Source: Wolfiporia cocos | Taxonomy: Eukaryota; Basidiomycota; Agaricomycetes; Polyporales; Phaeolaceae | DNA: 64,000 nucleotides | NCBI GenBank assembly: GCA_029448655.1 | Contig: JACCLO010000015.1 | Span: forward strand, 806,001 to 870,000 | Reading direction: 5' to 3' | In this document: positions 49,325 through 59,839 of the stretch, in pieces | Layout of the letters: every line of letters begins with the position of its first letter | Position numbering within the stretch: position 1 is the stretch's first letter | The notes under the pieces: generated by a model | Told to the model about the DNA's origin: nothing | Database searches by the model: none | The model's input: the letters and a program-made list of their open reading frames with translations, nothing else | Position numbers and translations under genes: made by a program

Positions 49325-50007
49325 AGGGCTGTTCAATTCTTATCGTTCAGTAGTCTCGTGCCCAGACGGTAAATGCCGACGGAGTTTGAATATCTGAGGG
49401 CTCGTCGCTGTAACAAACGCAGCGACGAGCCCTCAGATATTCAAACTCTGTCGGCATTTACCGTCTGGGCACGAGACTAATCGTTCAGTTCGTTCACTTC
49501 GTTCACTTCAATCGAGAGTGATCGAGCGATCGAAAATTGAAACTCGGACGCACTCCGACCGCTCCTGCCGTTTCGGGCGGGTATATGAGGCACCTGGTCG
49601 CTCACAATTCTCTGACTGCAATCTGTGCAGACTGACACTGCCTCGGTGGCTCATGCACATGTACTGCTCGATGTACCGGAATGCTGATTGCCCTGAGCTG
49701 GGGGTCGATATTTTTGTCCTCCCATGACTCAGTCGGCATGCTCATTCTGTCTCAAACCTTAGGATTACATGCATAAATATGGCAATCAGCTTACTGCTCT
49801 CTCCTGGTTTACTTGGACAACACATTCAATCAATGTGTACAGTTTAGAGCTCTGTGGCAGCTGCAGCGAGAGGGCGAAGCGACTGGGCATCTCGGATACC
49901 TGCCCGAAACGGCAGGAGCAGTCGGAGTGCGTCTGAGTTTCATCTCCGATCGCTCGATCGCTCTCGATTGAAGTGAATGAACTGAACGATAAGAATTGAA
50001 CAGCCCT
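49325..50007. mobile_element. 683-bp non-autonomous TIR DNA transposon in DUF726
   Basis: It starts AGGGCTGTTCAATTCTTATC and ends with the inverse. The inverted arms extend about 140 bases (through TCGAGAG-GATCGAGCGATCG, ACGCACTCCGAC-GCTCCTGC and GTTTCGGGC-GGTAT) with scattered differences. The left arm has one extra 9-base GTTCACTTC unit. The flanks carry GGT on both sides (49322-49324, 50008-50010). The AGGGCTGTTCA end resembles hAT-type ends, but a 3-bp duplication does not fit hAT, so the superfamily is left open. The centre (49650-49860) has no transposase. The left arm contains the 129-bp foldback at 49351-49479. Confidence 0.85.
49351..49479. mobile_element. 129-bp near-perfect foldback with a 9-bp target duplication
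   Basis: Sixty bases (TAGTCTCGTGCCCAGACGGT onward) are followed by a 9-base loop (TAACAAACG) and the inverse of the first 60 bases with a single mismatch. ATCGTTCAG flanks it on both sides (49342-49350 and 49480-49488). The uninterrupted site is visible in the opposite TIR of the host element (near 49975-49990), which lacks the insertion. A 9-bp duplication is typical of Mutator-like elements, so this may be a minimal MULE-derived element. If transcribed it would form a 60-bp hairpin RNA. Confidence 0.9.
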
Positions 50008-50354
50008 GGTGGGACGGTACCTGTGGGATGTGAACGATCTCGCTATCGTTCCAGTTCATAAGCCGCATAACACACTGGCGGTGAGGCTCTGTGTGAGCGG
50101 GTGGCTGGACTTGCCCCAAGATGTCACGGAGCCATGGGCTGTCTTTGATGGTGACAATACACTTGCCCTGCAATGGGTATGCACACCACAGTGGCATATT
50201 GCAGGTCTGGCTCTCGCTGATTCATGGTGCAGGAAGTGAAAGCGATGCAAGACCTGTCTAACGCTCTGTGTGGCGCAGACGACTGGGACTTCTGGATCTG
50301 GGAGGTTGGCATCCGCTTTGGGCAGGTTTACTTGTGCCTGCCACGTTAGTTCTC

Positions 50355-50754
50355 TGACACGTACCTTAGTACGTGTCCCAACATGTTCACTGCGCTCGCA
50401 TGCTATGGCGTGCTAGCGCAAGTGGTAAATTTTTGTCTCTCTGTTCATATATAAGGAGGAGCGAGAGGGCCTGTATTCTTCAGCGTTGCACGGAATACTA
50501 GCCGTCTTTGACCCTGTGTGTTCCCGTGTGACTTGACTCCTTCCTTTTGTGTCGTCACCAGTTGCCTTAGGCATCTGCGAACGTCACAGTTTTATCACAG
50601 TTGAAAGACTCTAGCTTCTAATCTCTCTTGCTCGGCAACTTTGTCTGGATTCTCTCAGGTCTGATCAACTTGACATTCCGACTATGAAGCCAACCTCTTG
50701 CTGGACATCAGTGACCTGTCTCGTCGACTCACTCTTGCCTAGCTCAACAAAAGA
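50355..50754 (+). promoter_or_regulatory. 5' LTR and leader of the gypsy element
   Basis: It starts TGACACGTAC with an immediate inverted repeat (GACACGTACC-TTA-GTACGTGTC). ATATATAA at 50447-50454 is a good TATA box. The LTR's right boundary (perhaps near TATCACA, 50602) cannot be fixed without the partner LTR. Gag begins at ATG 50755. Confidence 0.6.
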
Positions 50755-53700
50755 ATGACTATGTGGTACAACCTGCGTTCTCACACTCAGCCGATGGCAG
50801 CTATGCCCAGCCTGGCCGTACCAGGTGAGTTCCGTAGTCAATTGGTCTCAAACATGGATGATGCGCTTGATAGGGATGGTGCACCTCGTGCGCTCTCAGA
50901 CGCCTCGAGTGTTCGATCATCCGGTGTGAGCCCTCGACTGTCTTACAGAGAGGTAGTAACGCTGAGGCCCTCCTATCCTGTGCCCTTGGCCAGTGACGAG
51001 GTATCTGACATCGGAAACGATGCTAAAAATATGTCTGTCTTGATGTCCCTCACGTCACCTGGACCTGTAACGAGCAGCACACATAGCCGCACTAGCTCGC
51101 CTAGTGCCAGGCATGGGCTTACACCTATGCATCAGGAGGAAGATGACGAGGGTGGTCCATGGATCACGGTTGCTCGTCGGAGTAGGAGCTTAGACTCGTT
51201 ACCGAGTCTAACGAGATCTCCCTTAGTGTGGATAAGCATGTACCTCCTAAGCTATCTACTCGCCAGCGGTCGACTGTCGAAGCTGCGCTGAAGTCTATGA
51301 CCCCTGCTGAGCGTGCGCATGTCGAGAAGCGTTATCAGGTAGTGCACAAAGCACACGCAGTTGAACAACCATCTTCATGTTCAGATGGATCTTCCCAGCC
51401 AGATAAGGGAAAGGGAATTGATCCCCACAACTGGGGCAATTCAGGGATTCCTGACAAGGAATTAAGTCTCGAAGCTCAACAGAAGGAGTTTGAGAAATTG
51501 AAAAAACCTATGCCTATACATATGGAAATATTGGGCAAGCAACTGTCTCTCGAGGAGCAGCGCAAGGCTCTGGCCTACTGGCAGGCCAAGAAATTGGCAG
51601 ACCGGGACTCTGGGTCCAAACCACCAAGTGATGCTTCGAGCTTCATGCTGCCAGTTAACGATGAACCGGCTCCACCTATCCAGGCCCCCTCTGTGCCTGC
51701 GTTGGATCCCGGCTCTGATCGGGTAGCTCTGGAGCGGGAAGTCGAGGCGTTGCGTGCTCAGCTATCAGCGCAACCGACTTCTTCATCTTCGGCATCACAA
51801 TCCAGCCTCTCCAAGGGTCAGGATTACTTACAACTCAATTGGAGTAAGAAAGGTCGGAAACTAGCTACTGGTTCCACTCTCCGGCCAGTGGCTCAGATTG
51901 AGCCTGGCAGTTACCTAGAAGAAGTGTTTAAACTCCTGGAAGGGGGATCTCGAGGGCCCCCTGGTGACTCGTCAGATTCATCATCTAACTTGTCATCAAG
52001 TGAGGGCTCCAACAGTGAGAGCTCCTCCAATGGCTCCTCAAGTGATGGAGCTAAGAAGCGGCACAAGAAAAAGAAGCGCAGTAGGGTGCCAGTTCTTAGG
52101 CCCCAAGAGCCTACTCCCTATGATGGTGTGGCTGATGTGCAGGTGTTTCATAAATTCATGCGTGAAATGTCTGAATACATTCGTGGTTACCAGCTACCCC
52201 GAAAACAACATGCCTCTACAATCGCACATTTCCTTACTGGGACAGCTGACACAAGACTACTACTTACTCTTATGCTTCGGCTAAGAGGCTACTTGGACAG
52301 CGTTAGCGTTGAGGTTGTCGGGCTTAGACAAGAACTGTAAGCAGGGCGAGCAGCAGGCAGGGCGGTTGGGTGGTTAACCCGTAAGCAAGAGTTTATGATT
52401 AAAGCTAAGTCTCTAGTGACTTAGCGGCTCAGTATATATACATGTATTACGGGACCCCTATTAGCCCCTTTATGTAATCAACTGTAATCTATCCTATTCG
52501 ATAGTGGAAGGCATATTGCATTATTCGCATGATTGTATGTATATTCTACATACGGGTATCGCATAGACATATGAGTGCACGGCAGGGCCGGCAACTCGGC
52601 ATATTGCATAATTGACCCTATGTTTGGGTCGCATGTCTCATACTTGGCGTATTCGCCATATGACATAATGTGGGCAGGTCCCCTGGCACCTGTCCTGGTA
52701 TCAACGACGGTTGTCAAGTCGTTAATCACAAGCCTTCGGTTATAGGCTGTGACCGGTGGCCGAACCAATGGGCATAAGGCCTCATGCGCAGGGCATGTGA
52801 TATTATAAAGCAGAGCCGGTATTATGGATGCTTTGAGGTTACCGGGCCAATGGGGAGGCCGGTATTGTGCGTTGAGGCCGAGGAGGCCGTAGGCACGTGT
52901 GCGTCGTCCAATGGCGTTATGGACGCTTCGTCTTAGCGACCGGTGGCGTGTAGTTATGCGCGGTCCGCTGACGTTGGGGTGCTGATATGATACGGACGAG
53001 TAGTCCGATTGGCTAGCGGCTAAGCTTGTGATATCCACGGGAACAGATCCGTGATTAGATAGCGTTGCTTGGGAGATAGCGCGGCCATCATTCGGCAGGT
53101 AACTAACTATTCGTTAGGATACCGTTAAGTACCGTTATGACTTGGTTATAGGACGTATTGCGTAGTAAATTGCTATTAATCCCAGGAAAATTGCAGTAAA
53201 TGCAGGGAAATTCTTGTGACAACAGCATATGAATTTTTCGTCACTACTGTGTCCAAGAATGCTTGATCTTGGAATATGAAGGACCTATTTAAGGATTTGT
53301 TCAACTACAGTTTCCCCGTAGATTTCCGCATGCATATGCATGAGAAGCTCCGCCGTAGTTTCCAGCATGACCGCACTGTGCATGAGTACATACATGAGCT
53401 TGAGAACCTGTTCTTGATGGCTGGAGTCTGGTCCGACCAAGAGTGGGTAGACAAGCTATGGACCGGATTGAATGTCTATATTCAGAAGGGACTGTGGAAG
53501 GAAAAGCTCACTCCCACTCATTCTACGTGGGCAGAAATCCGTGAAATGGCGGAGATCTTAGAGATTGCTGAGCATGTCGGAGAGCCCACTAAGAAGGGCC
53601 GGTCAAATGGGCCCAGCGATGAAAGCCCTGGTGAGACTCTGTCGCTGAACAGCAAGCCATCTAAGGGTAGTAGTACTCGGCCGACTAAATCATATATGCC

Positions 53701-53839
53701 TTGGAGTAAAGCTACTTCAAGCAGTACTCCCACCCGCAGCAGTAACACTGCAGCTACCAGCCACAAACAGTCTGTGGCAGGCTCCAACACTCCTCGCCTC
53801 TTGGATAAGGAGAAGACACAATTAAGCGCAGAAGGGAAA
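50755..53839 (+). pseudogene. gag of the gypsy element, broken by frameshift, solo LTR and stop
   Basis: Gag forms the particle that packages element RNA. Frame one runs from ATG 50755 (MTMWYNLRSHTQPMA) with a Ser/Pro-rich N-terminus to about 51200. A shift then moves coding to the frame reading VDKHVPPKLSTRQRSTVEAA. The gag core follows (ADVQVFHKFMREMSEYIRGY, ASTIAHFLTG) and is interrupted at 52247 by a solo LTR. Beyond it come EFFVTTVSKNA, a stop (TGA 53264-53266 where tryptophan is expected), SWNMKDLFKDLFNYSFPVDF, QHDRTVHEYIHELENLF and a basic and serine-rich stretch up to the zinc knuckle. Several Ser/Asp-rich low-complexity tracts occur at 51960-52060. It is non-functional. Confidence 0.8.
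52247..53221 (+). mobile_element. Solo LTR (975 bp) inside gag, ACAGC target duplication
   Basis: It starts TGACACAAGACT and ends AATTCTTGTGACA. ACAGC is found at 52242-52246 and 53222-53226. Removing it with one duplication joins FLTG to TAYEFFVTTVSKNA in frame. It has the family's TATATATACATG box at 52433, next to a GTGACTTAG-type hairpin. The 186-residue minus-strand open frame inside (52478-53038) is not a gene. Confidence 0.9.
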
Positions 53840-56800
53840 TGCTTCTTGTGTAAACAGTCCGGGCATTTCTCTCACAATTGCCCTACTAAGAACCGCATCA
53901 GATCAGATTGGCGTGGACACCCACCGGGTGTCTCCACTTACAACATGGAGCTTGATTTGGCTGCTACTGAACGGCTGCATGATCTTGCTCAGAGCACGGC
54001 AGGCTTTAATAGTATAGGCCTTGCAAGTATTGACCTTGGTGTAGATGTTGATTCTTCCGAAGAAGACTTGCCTGATCTCGTCTCACTATCTGAAGTTGAT
54101 CCTGATGAAGAATGGGAATTTATTGATGAAAGAGATGCTAGTGACTCTACGCAGTCTGGCATACTAGTTAATGAGCCTGAAGCTACTATCGAGGAATATG
54201 AGCTCATACAACTACCACCTTTACGCAGTGAAGGACTTATGGCCCCGTTACACCTTGGCAATCTGTATGGCCAGCGGGCAGAGGAGGTATTGCGCAAGTA
54301 CGCACCATACTGTTGTGATGATGGTATGCATGCTGTGGGGGTGCAGGCTGATAGTGCTGACAGCTTCCTTGTATACGCTATCAGCGGCAGAACTGATGGT
54401 CGCCACATTATATTCAGTGCATACCTTGAGCGTGAGGGTGACCTGAGCATGCCATCACACTGGCTGAAGGACCCCGATTTCGACTTACCAACTTGGTTTC
54501 GTGCAGAGCTTGTACGACGCTACCCACATACATCCTGTATGACAGCAGTCCATGGAGAGCCCATGCGACATGCCCTGGCCCTTGGAGCTGCTGCCATTTT
54601 AAATGACACATTTCCCATCCCTGTTAGTGAGCACGCAGCACCAGACCGGGACTGCTTTGAGTGCATACAGGATGATGGTTTTGTTATGGTCCATGACCAC
54701 TATCTGGATCTACTGTCGGTGGCTCCAAATGCCCAACTTGAGAACGTGTTCTATGACCTACCACATGCTTACGCTAAGGGGGTCCAGCGTGCCCTGGCAT
54801 TGTCTAGTATTGGACTTGATGATTTCGATGGCACTGAGCTGCCTGCCCTCCTTGCATTACTACATGAGCAGTATCTCGAATTGAATGCCATACGGGCATC
54901 GTGGGAATCCATCCCAGCTATTCAGCAGAATGCTGGCACTCCACGTGATTTTCATCGGCTCATCCCTGAACCTGCCATAGTTGTCGTTACTGTTAATGGG
55001 CACCCTGCCCGAGCACTGCTTGATTCAGGATCTCTTGCCGATTTCATGTCTGCTAAGCTGGCCCATCAGCTGAATGTCGACACATTCGAACTTGCCAAAC
55101 CCTTACCTGTACACCTCGCAGTCCAAGGCTCTCGGGCCAAGATAAACTATGGCTGTAAGGCTGATATCAAGTATCAGTCAATCGCAGAGCAGCGGTACTT
55201 TGATGTCGTCAACTTGCTCAACTATGACTTGATTCTCAGGACCCCCTTTATGCATCAGCACCAAGTTACCTTGGGGTTCAATCCCATTTCAGTTGAGATT
55301 GGATTGCCAGTGTCATGTCCTATTGAGGGCCAGCGAGTGCGCATCCTTGAGTCACAGGCTGCCGAGCTGTGTGCGGATTGTCTGGAAGTGATCCGCTCTC
55401 ACCTCCGTGAGTATGCTCGGCCTATTTGTAAGACAGCTAGTGACTCACCATTGCCTCCATTGTGGGTGATCAACCATAAGATCCCACTGAAGGACCCATC
55501 TAAGGTGTATGTGTGGCGACCGTCTCGCTGTCCTGAGGCCCTACATGCTGCGTGGATTGAGAAGCGTGATGCATATCTCAAATCTGGCCAGTGGCGCATG
55601 TCAAATGTGCGGAACACCTCCCCCATGCTTCTTCTCAAGAAGCTGGGCACTGGCGTCAACAGCATTCCGCCAGGACTGCGATGTGTAGTTGATGTATGTG
55701 AGTGCAATGCGAACACCGAGAAGCTCACCTCGCCGTTACCTGATATTGACTGCGTCTTGCGGCAGGTGTCCCGCCACACCTGGCACTCGCTTTTGGATGG
55801 GAAGGATGCATATGATCAGATCCGTGTTGATCCAGATCATGTTGAACATACTGCAATGACCATGCCGGATGGTAACATGGTCAGTCTCGTTATGCAGCAG
55901 GGAGATTGTAATGCAGTGGCGACCTACCAGTCCATTATGAATCACATGTTTGGCCCATATATTGGTGTCTTCATGGAGGTCTATCTCGACGACATTGTTA
56001 TCTATTCGGATACTCTGGAAGACCATGTCAAGCACTGTCAACTTGTCATCGACATCCTTGCTAAGGAAAAGTTCTACTTGGGGGAATCCAAGCTCCACTT
56101 TCTCTGTCAAGAGCTGAAGATCCTTGGTCACATTGTGGATAGTGAGGGCATTCGCATGGATCCTGACAAAGTTGACTCAGTGATGAACTGGAAAATCCCC
56201 ACCAATAAGGAATTATTACGGGGGTTTCTGGGTTCGGTTGGGTACTTGGCTGATAACGTCGCCACTATTCGTATACCTATGGGGATATTGACATCTCTCA
56301 CTGGCTCTGAGTCTAGTTTCAAATGGGACTTTACCCACCAGCACGCATTTGATGAGATCAAGTGGCTCGTACATGCTCACCGTACGCATCACCGCGTGCC
56401 CCTTGACTACACGGCGGCCGCCGTGCCTATTTGGTTGGTTACAGATGGTTTCCATGGTGGAATTGCTGGTGTCATGTCCCAAGGGGGCGATTTTTGCACA
56501 GCACGTGTGGCGGCATTCTTCTCTGCAAAGCTGTCTCCGGCACAGATGAACTACCCTGTGCACGAGATTGAGATGTTCGTGGGCGTGGAATCGATGTGCC
56601 GCCACCGGGATATCCTCCTGGGGTGTCACTTTACCTGGATGACTGACCATAAGGGCCTTGTGCACCTGCTTGGGCAGAAGAACCTGTCCGGACGACAGGC
56701 ACGGTGGCTGGAATTGATATCTGAATTTGATTTCACAATCAAATACTTACCTGGGGTTGAGAATGTCTTAGCAGATGCACTCTCACGCATCTATGCACAC

Positions 56801-58558
56801 GATAGCCCTGGTACGGTACGGGCACCTTCTGAGTATGCCTTGCACGATGACAGCGGTTCCTTCCCTTCCCACGTCACTGCCTGCGCCATCTCCATGCCAG
56901 TTTTCACTGGTGCTGAGGCTGTGGCACTACGGACGCGTGCGCGCACTCGGTTGGGAACAGCGCGCCATGCTGCTGTGGCTGCAGGGCCACCCAGGGGACA
57001 GGAGGGTGCAACCTCTGTCCTTATCGCTCCCGGTCAGGATGCCACTGGGGGGCCGGCTGATGGCGCACTGCCACTGGCACCACCTCACCCTGCAGGTGCA
57101 GTGCCGACTCCTCGATGTGCACGGCATCCCCGCCAGGTTGCAGTGCCACTTCCAGCAGAGACTGGGCGGCCAGAGACTGCGTGTGAGTTTGCGAAACGCA
57201 TCCGACATGTTGTCCTGCGTGTGCCACACACTGGACACCAGGAGGGCGCATCCCTGCGGGAAGATAACTCTCAGCACACTGACAGAGCCCCTACTCACTC
57301 GCCTGAGGCATCAAAATCTGCGGCTTCACCTTATGCTGGCCCAGGGCCTTGTGATATGGTGGTGGGAAAGCAGGAGGACGAGCTGGCGCACACACATGCA
57401 AGTGGCGCCAGTCCTCTGTCGCATTCGGACGAGCTTCGAAGAAGCCCTCCGGGCACCTCGGGTATAGCGCTGGAGGGCGCAAACGCACCCTCTGCAGCTG
57501 GTAATGCTCACTTCATTGCTCATCTGTCAGAAGACACTGAAGGAATAGACTTACTCAATGAGCTGAGGGGCCGATTCTCTGAGGATGAGTTCTTCAAGAA
57601 GGTCTTGGAACAGCCCAAACAGTTCAAGAACTTCTGCTTACAGGATGGGTTAATATACCTCATTGAGCACGACAAGCAACTGTTGTGTATACCTCATATT
57701 CTGGTCAATAAACGAAGTGCTCGTGAGATCATTATCCTGCATGCACATTCATTGTTAGCGCACCTTGGCACATACAAGACGCTAGCACTTCTTCGTGACC
57801 ATGTCTGGTGGAAATCAATGACGGCAGACGTACACAAATACTGTGAGACCTGCACGACCTGTAAATGCAGCAAGCCTGCCAACCAAAAGCCCTATGGGCT
57901 GCTCAACCCACTGGCTGTTCCAAGTGCTCCTTGGGAAGCTATAGGAATAGATTTTGTAGGCCCCCTGCCGGAATCCAAGGATCAGGATGCAACGTATGAC
58001 TCTATTACAGTGATCATAGACCTGCTCACCAGCATGGTACACTTAGTGCCTAGTCGGACTAACTACAATGCAAGAAACATTGCCGAGTTAGTATTCTCCG
58101 AGGTATACAAGCTACATGGGCTGCCGAAAGCAATCATTAGTGACCGGGATGTTCTATTTACCAGTTTGTTTTGGACTCACCTCCACAAACTGATGGGAGT
58201 GAAGCTTTGTATGTCTAGTGCCTATCACCCCGAGTCAGACGGATCGACCGAGCGTGCAAACCGTATGGTGACGCAAATGCTGCGCCAATGCATAAACCCC
58301 AGCCAGCGAGATTGGGTGGCCAAGCTCCCAGCGATAGAATTTGCAATCAATTCTGCTCGATCAGAAAGCACCGGATATGCCCCATTTTTCCTGAACACTG
58401 GATGGATGCCTCGCACTATATTGTTTGAGAGTCCAGGCGTGGACCAATATCCGAGCATTCAGGCCTATGCTCAGCGCATCAAGTATGCCCTGATGGCTGC
58501 CCATGATAGTATTCTCGCCGCTCAAGTCAAGCAGACTCGCGATGCTAACCGCAAATGA
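53276..58558 (+). pseudogene. gypsy Gag-Pol: zinc knuckle, protease, RT, RNase H, integrase
   Basis: One frame of 1,760 codons counted from M 53276, although gag begins upstream. The CCHC zinc knuckle CFLCKQSGHFSHNC is at residues 189-202. Protease LLDSGS has its catalytic Asp at 583. Reverse transcriptase has YLDDIVIYSD at 903-912, preceded by LDGKDAYDQIRVDPD. RNase H has TDHKGL near 1124. The integrase has the HHCC finger (first His near 1489, CETC at 1523-1526) and the catalytic triad D1559, D1623, E1659, an exact D,D-35-E spacing. Between RNase H and integrase lies a GC-rich, Ala/Pro/Arg-rich linker (about 1210-1400) that includes PAETGRPETACEFAKR. All catalytic residues checked are present. 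The frame stops at TGA 58556-58558, where arginine is expected, and resumes in the same frame. Confidence 0.92.
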
Positions 58559-59060
58559 AGATCTTCACCCTTTGTGAGTGGGGACTTGGTATACATTTCT
58601 ACCAAGAATATGTCGCTACCTAAGGGATTAGCTAGGAAGTTCATACCGAAATACATTGGACCGTATCGTATCACAAGGGATTTCGGGAATAACTCTTACC
58701 GCATTGAACTCCCCTGGAGCCTCAAGCAAAGGGGTATCCATGACGTGTTCCATTCATCACTACTACATGTTCATGAGCCAAATGACGACAGGCTGTTCCC
58801 CGGTCGCTTGGATAGCCAAGTAGCTGAGTTAGAAGACAAGGACAACGAATGGGCTATTGATCGACTCACCTCTCACAAAGGAGCCGGTCGACTCGCTGTC
58901 TTCGAAGCCGAGTGGCGGGGTGGCAATCGAACGTGGGTACCGTATGATGCAATCAAGCACCTTGACGCAATGAATACTTACCTGGAGCTGCTTGGTGTGG
59001 ACCGGATCGAGCATTTACCCAATGGCAGTGGTACTCCACCATCTGACCCCCAGGTGTATC
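58559..59060 (+). pseudogene. Integrase C-terminus and chromodomain-like end of the gypsy polyprotein
   Basis: In frame with Pol after the TGA: SPFVSGDLVYISTKNMSLPK, GLARKFIPKYIGPYRI and GIHDVFHSSLLHVHEPNDDR form the GPY/F-type integrase tail. EWAIDRLTSHKG and AVFEAEWRGGNRTWVPYDAI form a chromodomain-like module, which in relatives targets integration to heterochromatin. It ends around DPQVYLGGLQ. Reading through the single TGA would give a complete integrase. Confidence 0.82.
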
Positions 59061-59100
59061 TGGGAGGCCTGCAAGTTGGGGGCTCAAGGTTCAAGAAGGG

Positions 59101-59839
59101 ATGTATAAAAAGAGGACGAAGAAGACGTACCGATCACATCGACGTTCGCCGCGCCAAACCCACGTTGCCTTCGCCGACCCTTCGCGCTGTGGCTCATCTA
59201 CCACACCGACGTCCCTTCTGCTCCTACATGGACTTGCACCTGTCCCCGCTACCAGTGCGCACCATTCGTCACCATCCTACTCACCGTGCGCACCGCCCTC
59301 GACCAATTGCTCGTACTGTACTGGTCGTGATCGCCGCACTCATCACGCTCGCTGGAATGGCAGTGGCACACGCCTACCTCACGGTACTCAAAAACCACGA
59401 CGTCGTCCTCCGGGACGAGTCGAACACTGACGCAATTGTGTCTTACTGCTTCGAGTCCGCCCAGGTTCGCCGCTTTGCAGCATTCGACCAAGTCCTGCAT
59501 GTGATGTCCTTCGACCCTCAGACCGACGCGATTCCCGGAGGCTATTGCAAGTTTCAATCCCTTTGGGCCCTGGATACCGAGTGCACTCACCAGTTCAGCG
59601 AGTACGCTGCAATCGATCGCCGTCCGATCATTCATGGCAAGCCCATACCTGCCGACTTCCTTGGCCCTGCGAATACTGGTTCGCGCACCACCACTGCTGA
59701 CAATCAGTACTTGGCGTGCCAAGTCAAAATCATTGGCGGTCTGCTCTGGGACATCGCACTGCGTGAAACAGGCGATTCTCTGGCGTCCAGAATCTCGTCA
59801 GAACCGACGGGTTCTGAGTGGATTCTGAGCAGATTCTAA
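59101..59839 (+). CDS. HQFSEY-motif protein (copy 2), joined to the gypsy reading frame
   Basis: Unknown function. The frame of the integrase tail stays open through this segment to TAA 59837-59839. After a basic stretch (KKGCIKRGRRRRTDH) comes a hydrophobic run LVVIAALITLAGMAVAHAYL that could span a membrane. Then follow LTVLKNHDVVLRDESN, SAQVRRFAAFDQVLH, IPGGYCKFQSLWALD, HQFSEYAAIDRRPIIHGKPI and PADFLGP, aligned with the copy at 38175-38623. A TATAAAAAGAGG box at 59104 suggests that this DNA once had its own promoter, so the in-frame fusion may be chance. The last 30 or so residues come from a GATTCTGAG-rich stretch and are probably not part of the domain. Confidence 0.45.

Larger units (their letters stand above)
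49278..50349 (+). pseudogene. DUF726-family gene fragment split by a TIR element
   Basis: DUF726 proteins are conserved fungal alpha/beta-hydrolase-like membrane-associated proteins. Before the insertion the strand reads MLLFGAYGSKRSAETV (49278-49324). After it, starting inside the duplicated GGT, it reads VGRYLWDVNDLAIVPVHKP and LCVSGWLDLPQDVTEPWAVF (50008-50150). The two parts rejoin in frame if the element and one GGT are removed. An intron (GTATGC near 50178 to GTGCAG near 50231) leads to EVKAMQDLSNALCGADDWDF, and the frame ends at TAG 50347-50349, six bases before the gypsy LTR. The upstream exons and the rest of the hydrolase domain are absent. Confidence 0.65.
50355..59100 (+). mobile_element. 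Ty3/gypsy LTR retrotransposon, inactive, 3' end not found
   Basis: The left end is a TGACACGTACC LTR start at 50355 with an ATATATAA box at 50447-50454. Gag, protease, reverse transcriptase, RNase H, integrase and a chromodomain-like C-terminus follow in Ty3/gypsy order. No second copy of the LTR was found on the right; after about 59060 the sequence becomes the HQFSEY-coding segment, so the 3' end is deleted or replaced. Inactivating changes: a gag frameshift (51190-51230), a 975-bp solo LTR, and TGA stops at 53264-53266 and 58556-58558. The element lies against the truncated DUF726 relic. Confidence 0.9.

Noticed and set aside
49325..50007. Firm hAT assignment for the 683-bp TIR element
   Set aside because: The AGGGCTGTTCA end is hAT-like, but the flanks show a 3-bp GGT duplication rather than 8 bp, so the superfamily was left open.
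52478..53038. 186-codon minus-strand open frame
   Set aside because: It lies wholly inside the solo LTR at 52247-53221 and has no recognisable domain.
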